From JBJHBP01 sp050485645 (GTDB lineage Bacteria; Pseudomonadota; Gammaproteobacteria; Steroidobacterales; Rariloculaceae), in assembly GCA_050485645.1 (NCBI GenBank), contig JBJHBT010000013.1, positions 40,337-104,336 of the forward strand: a DNA stretch of 64,000 bases, in the 5' to 3' direction. A program made the position numbers and the translations under genes. The notes beneath the pieces were generated by a model. That model saw nothing but the letters and a program-made list of their open reading frames with translations, was not told the DNA's origin and did no database searches. Shown here piece after piece: positions 44,768 to 52,396 of the stretch; position 1 is the stretch's first letter; every line of letters begins with the position of its first letter.

Positions 44768-45099
44768 GCTGTCTGCTCGGTCGGGAATCGCTCGGAGGTT
44801 GGTCGGGTGCTCGGGAGCCGCTGGGCACGGCGCCACGCCGTACCGGCCACGCCGTCGCGGACGAAAGCGGAGAATAGCCCAGTCGGGCGGATTGGTGCTC
44901 GCCGCTCGCCGCTCGCCGCTCACCGCCGGTCGGTGACGGCCGTCCGAGACGGCTTCGCGATGGCCGCTACGCGATGGCCGCCGCGGCCGGTTTGCCCGCC
45001 CGGAGCCACGCCTATACAGTGCCGGGGTACGGGATGCGGCTGCCCGCCGCGCACGCTGACTGCCTTTCGCCGCCCCGCTACCGCACGGAGGGAAACGAC
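44768..45099. other. divergent promoter region between CitE-like and SDR genes
   Basis: About 330 bases. It holds a short heptamer repeat (44901-44921). No gene is visible; it should contain both divergent promoters, but no strong -10/-35 pair could be picked by eye. Confidence 0.45.
44901..44921. repeat. 7-bp tandem repeat, 3 copies (CGCCGCT)
   Basis: Three perfect copies in the divergent promoter region, with a degenerate fourth (CACCGCC). Confidence 0.85.
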
Positions 45100-46047
45100 A
45101 TGTCGCACAGAGCCCTACGATCCACATCGCTGTCGGGCATCGTGGCCGCCTGCCTGCTGGCGTTGGCCGTGATGCCGGCAGCCGCTGTCGCCGACGATGC
45201 CGACGATCCGTCACGGGACTGGGCCGATGTCAGGCTGGATGGTCAGGTGGCACTGGTCACCGGTTCCACCAGTGGCCTCGGCCATGAGGTAGCGTTACGC
45301 CTGGCGGCCATGGGCGCAACCGTGATCGTGCACGGCCGCAACGAACAGCGTGGCCGCGAAGTTGTGGACGAGATAACCGCCGCGGGCGGCGAAGCCGCGT
45401 TCTATCGTGCCGACCTGGCTTCGCTGGCCGAAACACGCGCGCTGGCGGAGGCGGTGCTGGCGGACTTCGACCGGCTGGACCTGCTGATCAACAACGCCGG
45501 TATCTCCGGTGCGCAGGGCGGTGGTGAACGCATGCTCACCGATGATGGCCACGAGCTGGTGTTCCAGGTGAACTACCTGTCGCACTTCCTGCTCACGCAC
45601 AGGCTGCTGCCGAGGCTGGAAGAGAGCGCGCCGGCGCGCATCGTCAGTGTCGCGTCGGTGGGGCAGCGCGCGCTGGACTTCGACGACCTGATGATGGACA
45701 GCGACTATTCCAGCGGCCGCGCCTATTCGCAGAGCAAACTGGCGCAGATCATGATGACCTATGAGATGGCCGCAGATCTGGAGCCGCGCGGCATCGTTAT
45801 TTCGGCGCTGCATCCGGCCACGTTCATGCCCACGCGCATGATGGGACCGGGACGCCAGGCATTGAGTACCATCGATGACGGCGCAACGGCGGTGATGCAG
45901 CTGGCGGTATCACCGGCGCTGGCCGATGCCACCGGGGTCTACTACAACAGCCTCGAGCACGCGCAGGCCAATGCGCAGGCCTACGACGACGAAGCCCGCG
46001 CACGGCTGTATCGCGAGAGCCTGCGACTCACCGGCCTGGCGAACTGA
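45100..46047 (+). CDS. exported short-chain dehydrogenase/reductase
   Basis: This is 315 residues. The SDR core is intact: cofactor motif TGSTSGLG (54-61), NNAG (131-134), catalytic Tyr209 and Lys213 (YSQSK). The first 36 residues form a Sec-like signal peptide (GIVAACLLALAVMPAAAVADD), unusual because SDRs use NAD(P)H from the cytoplasm. ACGGAGGGAAAC precedes the ATG, confirming the long N-terminus is translated. The substrate is not clear. It lies 158 bases from the aminotransferase. Confidence 0.84.
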   Translation: MSHRALRSTSLSGIVAACLLALAVMPAAAVADDADDPSRDWADVRLDGQVALVTGSTSGLGHEVALRLAAMGATVIVHGRNEQRGREVVDEITAAGGEAAFYRADLASLAETRALAEAVLADFDRLDLLINNAGISGAQGGGERMLTDDGHELVFQVNYLSHFLLTHRLLPRLEESAPARIVSVASVGQRALDFDDLMMDSDYSSGRAYSQSKLAQIMMTYEMAADLEPRGIVISALHPATFMPTRMMGPGRQALSTIDDGATAVMQLAVSPALADATGVYYNSLEHAQANAQAYDDEARARLYRESLRLTGLAN

Positions 46048-46205
46048 AGTCGTCGGGCGGGCAGTCCGCGTCGTCACCTGCTCCGGCATGGCTATTGTGA
46101 TGCGCCACGCATCTACCTACCATTGGCGCCCGCAACGGACCGCCAGTGCGGACGCGGCTATCGCCGCGCCGCCGCGGGGTGTCAATCATCCAGGATTACT
46201 GCACC

Positions 46206-47405
46206 GTGCTTGAAACACTGAAGCCTCTCCCGCCGGATGCCATTCTCGGCATCATGACCCTGTTCCGCGCCGATACGGCGGCCCACAAGGTCGACCTCAG
46301 CGTTGGCGTGTATCAGGACGATTCCGGTCTGACACCGGTGCTGGACTGTGTGCGCCGGGCGGAAAAGGCGGTGCTCGAAGACCAGAAGTCCAAGACCTAC
46401 GTTGCGATCTCCGGTAACGCCGGGTTCAACAGCGGTATCGAGAAACTGCTGGTCGGCGCGGATCACGCGGTGCTGCGCGACCGTCGCGTGGCCACGGTGC
46501 AGGCGCCGGGTGGCAGCGGCGGCATCAGTGTCGCCGGGCACCTGATCCGCCGGGCGCGACCGGATGCGCACGTCTACCTGAGTGAACCGTCATGGCCCAA
46601 TCATGTGCCGCTGCTGAAGCTGTCCGGGCTGGAGCTGCGGAGCTATCCGTACTATGACGCCGCCGCGCATGGCGTGGACTTCGATGCCATGTGCGCGAAG
46701 CTGGAGCAGGCGCGCGCCGGCGACGTCGTGCTGCTGCACGGCTGCTGCCACAACCCGTGTGGCGCGGATCTGTCGCCACGGCAGTGGTCCGACCTCGCCG
46801 ACCTGTTCCTGCGCCGTGGTCTGGTGCCGTTCATCGATCTTGCGTATCTGGGACTGGCTGAAGGACTCGAAGCCGATGCGGTCGGCGTGCGCGTGATGGC
46901 CGAACGGCTGCCGGAAGTGATCGTGGTGGTGTCGTGCTCGAAAAACTTCGGCCTGTATCGCGAACGTGTCGGCGCGGTCAGTGTGGTGTCAGGCAGTCCC
47001 GAAAACGCGGCCGCCGTGTTCAGCAACCTGTCGAACATCGCGCGCAGCATCTATTCGATGCCGCCCGATCATGGTGCCGCGATCGTCGATCGCGTGCTGC
47101 ACGACGCGGAGCTGGAAGCGCTGTGGCTGAAGGAACTGGGTGAGATGCGTGCCCGCATCAACGGCCTGCGTGCGCTGCTGGTACGCAGGCTCAACGAACG
47201 TGGCGTGGACCGCGATTTCTCCTTTATAGAAAAGGAGCGCGGCATGTTCTCGTTCCTGGGCATCAGCCGCGAGCAGGTGGTCAGGCTGCGCGAGGAATTT
47301 CATGTCTATATGGTGGAATCCAGCCGTGTGAACATCGCCGGCATCAATTCGGCCAATGTCGACTATGTGGCCGATTCGATCGCGGCGGTGCTGAAGTCCG
47401 GCTGA
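46206..47405 (+). CDS. aromatic/aspartate aminotransferase (class I)
   Basis: This is 399 residues of the aspartate/tyrosine aminotransferase branch: an opening LETLKPLPPDAIL, PLP-binding NPCG (183-186), and the Schiff-base Lys246 in SKNFGLYRERVG. It transfers amino groups between aromatic or acidic amino acids and 2-oxoacids. It starts at GTG 46206 with AGGA upstream; the frame to 46146 adds basic residues absent from the family. It stands alone between an SDR and the E2-like gene on the other strand. Confidence 0.9.
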   Translation: MLETLKPLPPDAILGIMTLFRADTAAHKVDLSVGVYQDDSGLTPVLDCVRRAEKAVLEDQKSKTYVAISGNAGFNSGIEKLLVGADHAVLRDRRVATVQAPGGSGGISVAGHLIRRARPDAHVYLSEPSWPNHVPLLKLSGLELRSYPYYDAAAHGVDFDAMCAKLEQARAGDVVLLHGCCHNPCGADLSPRQWSDLADLFLRRGLVPFIDLAYLGLAEGLEADAVGVRVMAERLPEVIVVVSCSKNFGLYRERVGAVSVVSGSPENAAAVFSNLSNIARSIYSMPPDHGAAIVDRVLHDAELEALWLKELGEMRARINGLRALLVRRLNERGVDRDFSFIEKERGMFSFLGISREQVVRLREEFHVYMVESSRVNIAGINSANVDYVADSIAAVLKSG

Positions 47406-47463
47406 TATCCGGCGCGGCCTGCCAGGGGGCTGCCGGCCTGGCGGCTGACTCGGCCGTCAGGTA

Positions 47464-48459
47464 TCAGCCGGCCGGCGGATCGCTGTCCGTGCCGGCGTCC
47501 GGCTGCCAATTGCCAAGACGGCTGATCATGTCGGCCAGAAAGTGATTCGCCCGATGCAGCGACACGGCTGTCGTATCGAAGGTCAGCACCAGGCTGATCA
47601 TCTGCCGGATGCGGGCCGACTCCTGGCCCTCGGTGCGCTGCACGACGACCCGCGACTGCGGCCGGGTCACGCCGAGACTGGCCGCGTGACTGTCTGTCAC
47701 GGGCAGTGCGCTGGCCGTTGTGGCGCCACCGGCGCCCAGCCAGTGCACCGTGAAGGTCGTTGCCCCGTGGCCGCGTCGCGGCGGCGGGCCGCCCGCGGTG
47801 GATCCGCCCGACGCCAGCCAGGCCACCGTCAGTTCCTCGGACAGGCCCGACTGCGCGGTGTCCGCGACGCGGCGGATTTCATCGCCGTTTGCATCGGGCC
47901 ACGTGATCTCTGCGATCAGCACCCGCGCGCCGGTGTTGATCTCCGGCACGGCCTGCGCGGCTGTCGCGCAGGCCGACAGTACGCAGCCCAGCACACCGGC
48001 CTGTGGCGCGGCGCTGTAGTGTGCATTGGCATAGGCCACCACTGCGCCGATTTCGCATTCGGCGTTCAGCGTGCAGAACGGCCGCGTCCCGGTGGCGCCT
48101 GGTGGGCGCACGGCCGCGGTGGCGGCCACTCCACCCTGGCGCGGTGACAGCCCGGCGGTGTCTTCCGCATCGCCGTCGCCGTTGTTCACGAGGGCGCCGG
48201 TGCGGCTGCCCAGTGTCGCCATGACGTCGGACACACGGATCCGTCCATCCGGCCCACTGCCGCGAATGGCCGTCACGTCCAGCTCGTACTGCTTGACCAG
48301 TCTGCGTACTGCCGGGCTGAGATCGGTGTCGTTCGTATCGGGCGTTGTGGTGTCGGGCGTGGCCGGCGTTATGCCGGTTGCCGCGTCTGTTGTCCGGTTC
48401 GCGTCGCCCGCGGTGTCGGCGTGGTCGGTATCGTCGGGCTGGTTCGTTTCAGCGCTCAT
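47464..48459 (-). CDS. degenerate 2-oxoacid dehydrogenase E2-like protein (pseudo-acyltransferase)
   Basis: This is 331 residues. Residues 47-83 are a peripheral-subunit-binding (E3-binding) domain (SPAVRRLVKQYEL, then GRIRVSDVM). Residues 125-315 align by pattern with the E2 acyltransferase core (TFTVHWLG..., PVTDSHAASLGVTRP, RQMISLVLTFD). The E2 catalytic motif HRxxDG should follow the last segment, but here it reads TTAVSLH (295-301): both catalytic His and Asp are missing, and there is no lipoyl domain. It may be a structural or regulatory pseudoenzyme, or decaying. A Thr/Asp-rich linker precedes the PSBD. Confidence 0.72.
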   Translation of the reverse strand: MSAETNQPDDTDHADTAGDANRTTDAATGITPATPDTTTPDTNDTDLSPAVRRLVKQYELDVTAIRGSGPDGRIRVSDVMATLGSRTGALVNNGDGDAEDTAGLSPRQGGVAATAAVRPPGATGTRPFCTLNAECEIGAVVAYANAHYSAAPQAGVLGCVLSACATAAQAVPEINTGARVLIAEITWPDANGDEIRRVADTAQSGLSEELTVAWLASGGSTAGGPPPRRGHGATTFTVHWLGAGGATTASALPVTDSHAASLGVTRPQSRVVVQRTEGQESARIRQMISLVLTFDTTAVSLHRANHFLADMISRLGNWQPDAGTDSDPPAG

Positions 48460-49106
48460 CGGGTGGGATCCGCCTGGCTGGAGACTCGCGTCATGGGCGA
48501 GTGTGGATTGCCTGCAAGCATGTCACAGACCGCCACGAATTCAACCGCGGATTTCGCGGCAGGCCGGCATAACCCATCGCCATGCACGTATGCCTTTGCG
48601 TGACGTCTCTTTGTTACGAACGTGGGGCGACGCCCGATTCGATCCGCCGCGAACCAAACGTTCGTCCCTGCCCTGCGAGCGCGTGCAGTTTGTTCTCGTA
48701 CGCTTCCCGTTCTCCGATCCCGGCGACTTGAATCCGGGTATTCGCCGTTCGATCGTTGAAGCCATCGAACGGATCGTCGAAGCCATCGAACGGCGGCCGC
48801 AGGAAACGGCAGCTGCAGGAGAAACTCCGCCGCCTCCGCCAGGCAGTCAGGCCTCCGCCGGGCCGGCAGGCGGTAAGGTTGGGCCGGTGCGTATAAGCGC
48901 TGATTATGTGGCATACGGTCCCGGACAGCCTGCGTCGCGCGCGTCCCGCGCGGGCGGAAAAAGCCCGGTTTTCCGGGGCTTGCGTGCCATCGGCGGCCCC
49001 CCGGAGGCACCCTCCGACCTACAAAGCCGATTGCGGCGTGTAATAGGCGGAGTGACGTGGCATCATAGCGGCCTTTTTTGTACGGGCTCGTGGTTAGGAG
49101 CACTAG
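48460..49106. other. gene-free region before the LigM-like gene
   Basis: About 650 bases between the divergent E2-like and LigM-like genes. Its left part has no feature that I can support. Its right part contains a minus-strand -10 box (49062-49067) and a terminator-like hairpin (48956-48981), treated below as a candidate small RNA. Confidence 0.5.
48956..49055 (-). ncRNA. candidate small RNA of about 100 bases
   Basis: On the minus strand, TATGAT (49062-49067) is a plausible -10 and a GC-rich hairpin with a four-base loop ends in TTTTT at 48956-48981. Between them the RNA could form further hairpins (GGAGG-GTG-CCTCC among them). The stretch starts with CCGCCTATTAC and contains TGTAGGTCGGAGG, which also resembles repeated intergenic palindromes in some genomes, so a REP-like element is an alternative. 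Confidence 0.3.
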
Positions 49107-50507
49107 ATGAGCAAGAATAATCTCACCTCACTGTTGGAGGCGCATGGTGGCGCCGTGAATCTGTTAAGGAATTCCAAGTCCGGCATTTACGTGTATCCCG
49201 TCGTGGCTCCGGAGTTTTCGAACTGGCGCGATGAGCAGCGCGCATGGCGCGAATCCGCGGTTGTCTTCGACCAGACCCATCACATGGACGAGCTGATCGT
49301 CGAAGGCCCGGACTCCGCGGCGTTCCTCGAGTACGTTGGCATCAACAGCTTCGCGAATTTCGATCTGAATCGCGCCAAGCATTTCGTTCCGGTGACGCCT
49401 GCCGGACATGTCATCGGAGACATGATCATCTTCCGCGAGCGCGACGACAAATTCGTGCTGGTGGGACGCGCACCGACCGCCAACTGGGTGAAGTTCCAGG
49501 CGGCCGTGGGCAAGTTCAAGGTGCGTCTGACGCACGATCCGCGTTCGGACAGCCGTCCGGACGGCAAAGCCATCTACCGCACGCACTACCGGTTCCAGAT
49601 TCAGGGTCCGGAAGCGAACAAGATCCTCGACAGGATCAACGGCGCCAAGGTGCCCGAGATCAAGTTCTTCCACGTCGACTGGATCAATGTTGGTTCGCGC
49701 AAGGTTCAGGCACTGCGCCACGGCATGGCCGGTGCGCCGGGTCTTGAGATCTGGGGTCCGTATGCCGACAAGCACTACATCCAGTCCACCATCCTGCAGG
49801 CGGCACAGGACGTCGGCGTCGACCTGCGTCTGGTCGGCAGCCGTGCGTATTCCACCAACACGCTGGAATCAGGCTGGATTCCGTCTCCTCTGCCAGGCAT
49901 CTACACCGGCGACGGCATGATGAAGGACTACCGCGACTGGCTGGGCGCCGACAGCTACGAGGCGCTCGGTTCGCTGGGCGGCAGCCTGGTCAGCGATAAC
50001 ATCGAAGACTACTACGTCAATCCGTTCGAGCTGGGCTACGGTTTCTACATCGGCTGGAAGACCGACTTCATCGGCAAGGAAGCCCTTCAGAAGCTGAAGG
50101 AGCAGGACAACCGCAAGAAGGTGACCCTGGAGTGGAATCGTGAGGACGTGCTGAAGGTCGTGGCCTCGGCGTTCGAGGAAGGCACCGCCTACAAGTGGAT
50201 CGACTTCCCGCAGCCGAACTATGCATCCAGCAGTGCCGACCGACTCCTGCACAACGGCAAGCTCGTGGGTATGTCGATGTTCAACGGCTATTCGTTCAAC
50301 GAACGGCGTCTGCTGTCGCTGGGCGTGGTCGATTCCAGCCTGAACATCGGTGACGTGGTCACGCTGGTCTGGGGCGAGCCGGAACGCACCGGCAAAACCT
50401 CCGCCGAAGCGCACAAGCAGGCCGAGATTCGCGTACGCATCTCGCCGACGCCGTATGCGCGTGATGCGCGTGAGAACTACGCCGACAGCTGGCGCACCAA
50501 GGGCTGA
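49107..50507 (+). CDS. ligM: LigM-like tetrahydrofolate-dependent aryl O-demethylase
   Basis: This is 466 residues of the GcvT-like (aminomethyltransferase) fold. The arrangement VYPVVAPEFSNWRDEQ, SAVVFDQTHHM, KFFHVDWIN-like, RHGMAGAPGLEIWGPY and SRAYSTNTLESGWIPSPLP, plus YYVNPFELGYG, matches my knowledge of LigM of Sphingobium SYK-6, the vanillate/3-O-methylgallate O-demethylase that moves the methyl group to tetrahydrofolate. The product would be protocatechuate. AGGAG lies 5 bases ahead of ATG. A terminator at 50579 follows, so it is monocistronic. DMSP demethylase and GcvT are alternatives, but the motif pattern favours LigM. Confidence 0.82.
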   Translation: MSKNNLTSLLEAHGGAVNLLRNSKSGIYVYPVVAPEFSNWRDEQRAWRESAVVFDQTHHMDELIVEGPDSAAFLEYVGINSFANFDLNRAKHFVPVTPAGHVIGDMIIFRERDDKFVLVGRAPTANWVKFQAAVGKFKVRLTHDPRSDSRPDGKAIYRTHYRFQIQGPEANKILDRINGAKVPEIKFFHVDWINVGSRKVQALRHGMAGAPGLEIWGPYADKHYIQSTILQAAQDVGVDLRLVGSRAYSTNTLESGWIPSPLPGIYTGDGMMKDYRDWLGADSYEALGSLGGSLVSDNIEDYYVNPFELGYGFYIGWKTDFIGKEALQKLKEQDNRKKVTLEWNREDVLKVVASAFEEGTAYKWIDFPQPNYASSSADRLLHNGKLVGMSMFNGYSFNERRLLSLGVVDSSLNIGDVVTLVWGEPERTGKTSAEAHKQAEIRVRISPTPYARDARENYADSWRTKG

Positions 50508-50578
50508 GGCTGACGGCAGGCAAAGACCAACCCCCGGAGCTGCGGATTCAGGCAGCTTCCGGCGGTCACTGAAGCGCA

Positions 50579-50610
50579 CGGCGCGGGACTTCGGTTCCGC
50601 GCCGTTTTTT
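50579..50610 (+). terminator. intrinsic terminator of the LigM-like gene
   Basis: An 8-bp GC stem (CGGCGCGG / CCGCGCCG) that continues inwards to a TTCG (UUCG) tetraloop, followed by six T's. It lies 72 bases after the stop codon. Confidence 0.9.
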
Positions 50611-50613
50611 CGT

Positions 50614-50648
50614 GCGCTGTTCATGGCGCGCGGCGCCATGAACAGCGC
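50614..50648. repeat. 16-bp perfect inverted repeat with a 3-base spacer
   Basis: GCGCTGTTCATGGCGC and its exact reverse complement, separated by GCG, lie 3 bases downstream of the T tract of the ligM terminator. It has no T tract of its own. The role is unknown: protein-binding site, hairpin in a read-through transcript, or remnant of an element. Confidence 0.9.
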
Positions 50649-50825
50649 TGGACAACCGGCAAGCGAAAGCGAGCCGGGAAGTGACTCTGCTGTCCTGCCC
50701 CGGGCTACCGATGTCGAGAGGCGTCACGGGTGCACGCAGCCATGCTGGCGGGCACTTCCCTATGTCCGTGCGGGTTGCGTATCCTGACAGGTCTCGCCTG
50801 GCGGCCGCGGAATCAGGGTTCCACC

Positions 50826-51317
50826 ATGACCACCATCTACGACTTCAGCGCCGTGGATCTCGACGGCAACCAACGTTCACTGGCCGAGTTTTCCGGCCGT
50901 CTGCTGCTCGTGGTGAACGTGGCATCACGCTGCGGATTCACACCCCAGTACGCCGGACTCGAGAAGCTGTGGCGCGACTTAGGCGAACGCGGTGTCACGG
51001 TGCTGGGATTTCCCTGCGATCAGTTCGGGCATCAGGAGCCGGGTGATGAAGCGGAAATCCGTGAGTTCTGCAGCGTGAACTACGATGTGACTTTCCCGAT
51101 GTTTGCGAAGATCGACGTGAATGGCGGCAACGCGCATCCGTTGTACCGCTGGCTCAGGAAGCAGCGGCCGGGATTGTTCGGTACCGATGCCATCAAGTGG
51201 AATTTCACCAAGTTTCTGGTCGATTCCGACGGTACGGCGCTGAAGCGCTATGCCCCCAAGGATCCACCCGCGCGCATTCAGGAAGACGTGGAGGCTCTAC
51301 TGAAGGCGTCCGCGTGA
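50826..51317 (+). CDS. glutathione peroxidase family protein
   Basis: This is 163 residues. The peroxidatic Cys36 lies in NVASRCGFTPQY, with the tetrad residues Gln70 in GHQEPG and Trp125-Asn126 in KWNFTKFLVD. It reduces hydroperoxides, usually using thioredoxin or glutathione (BtuE-like in enterics). I start at ATG 50826 (MTTIYDFSAVDLDG); a longer frame to 50730 adds nothing family-like. The stop overlaps the next gene by 4 bases (GTGA). Confidence 0.93.
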   Translation: MTTIYDFSAVDLDGNQRSLAEFSGRLLLVVNVASRCGFTPQYAGLEKLWRDLGERGVTVLGFPCDQFGHQEPGDEAEIREFCSVNYDVTFPMFAKIDVNGGNAHPLYRWLRKQRPGLFGTDAIKWNFTKFLVDSDGTALKRYAPKDPPARIQEDVEALLKASA

Positions 51318-52396
51318 CCGAAGAAATACGGCAGACACCGGCGCGGGCACAGACGGCACATGCGCTGACCACGGATCATGCCCAGGCGCTGGTGCGCATC
51401 GGTCTGGCGGGAATCGGTCGCGAGTATCCGAACCACATCGTGCATCTGCTCAACAGCGACGACGATGTGGCGCCACCGCGGAAGCTGCATCCCGCCTTCC
51501 ATGGCTGCTTCGACTGGCACTCGTCGGTGCACACTCACTGGATGCTGTTGCGCATGCACCGGCAATTGCATTCGTCGGCGCTGCGTGCGGACGTCGAAGC
51601 GGCGCTGGCAGCCAGTTTCGCGCCCGCCAGGCTGAATGTGGAAGCCGCGTATCTCGCCGCGCCGGGCCGGCAGGGATTCGAGCGCCCCTACGGGCTTGCC
51701 TGGCTGCTGCGGCTCGATGCGGAACTCACCCGCTGCGACCTCGTCCAGGCCGGGTTGTGGCGTGGGGCTTTGCGGCCACTCGCGGAACTCGCCCGCGACC
51801 ATCTGATCGGCTGGATTCCCCGACTGAGTCATCCGGTTCGCACCGGCACGCACAACCAGAGTGCGTTCGCGTTCATACTGCTGCTGCAATGCGCGGCACT
51901 CACCGACGACGATGAACTGGCCGCCGTGGTGCGCGCTGCGTCAACGCGGTTCTATATGAATGACCGGAACTGTCCGATCAGCTACGAGCCGTCCGGTGAA
52001 GACTTTCTGTCGCCCTGCCTTGTACAGGCGCATCTTTTGTCATGCCTGCTCGACACGCATGCCTTCGGTGCCTGGCTGAACGGTTTTCTGCCAGATATTC
52101 CACGGGAGCCGGACAAGGAGCGGGACTGGCTGCCCTGTGCGCAGGTCAGCGATGAATCCGATGGCCGACTGGTTCACCTGCACGGCCTGAACTTGTCACG
52201 CGCATGGAATCTCGGCGGCATGATTGCCGGCCTTCCGTACGACGATGCGCGCCGTGAAGTGCTGGAACGGGCCCGACGCCGGCATCTGGCGGCGGGCCTG
52301 AACGCGGCGCTGGCCGCATCACATTACGCGAGCAGTCACTGGTTGCCGACGTTCGCCGTGCTCGCCGGCGACGGCGTCATACATCCAGACCGATAG
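51314..52396 (+). CDS. DUF2891-family protein
   Basis: This is 360 residues, starting with GTG 51314 that overlaps the glutathione peroxidase stop. DUF2891 signatures are visible: HPAFHGCFDWHSSVHTHWML (20 residues), RPYGLAWLLRL, GTHNQSAFAF, and the end SHYASSHWLPTFAVL. The family is rich in helices (alpha/alpha barrel-like) and its function is not established. Co-translation with a peroxidase hints at redox stress. Its stop lies 20 bases inside the convergent MutS-like gene. Confidence 0.85.
   Translation: MTEEIRQTPARAQTAHALTTDHAQALVRIGLAGIGREYPNHIVHLLNSDDDVAPPRKLHPAFHGCFDWHSSVHTHWMLLRMHRQLHSSALRADVEAALAASFAPARLNVEAAYLAAPGRQGFERPYGLAWLLRLDAELTRCDLVQAGLWRGALRPLAELARDHLIGWIPRLSHPVRTGTHNQSAFAFILLLQCAALTDDDELAAVVRAASTRFYMNDRNCPISYEPSGEDFLSPCLVQAHLLSCLLDTHAFGAWLNGFLPDIPREPDKERDWLPCAQVSDESDGRLVHLHGLNLSRAWNLGGMIAGLPYDDARREVLERARRRHLAAGLNAALAASHYASSHWLPTFAVLAGDGVIHPDR

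Larger units (their letters stand above)
50508..50825. other. 3' region of ligM: terminator and a long inverted repeat
   Basis: About 320 bases. It holds a UUCG-loop terminator and, right behind it, a 16-bp perfect inverted repeat, described separately. The rest (to 50825) includes the leader of the glutathione peroxidase gene; no other gene is visible. Confidence 0.6.

Noticed and set aside
44768..45214. N-terminal extension of the CitE-like gene to 45214
   Set aside because: The extension is Arg/Pro/Ser-rich and overlaps the divergent SDR gene's start; ATG 44767 fits the family.
48700..49106. riboswitch ahead of the GcvT-like (LigM) gene
   Set aside because: A glycine or folate riboswitch was considered, but I see no tandem-aptamer pattern. 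The hairpin found reads as a terminator on the other strand.
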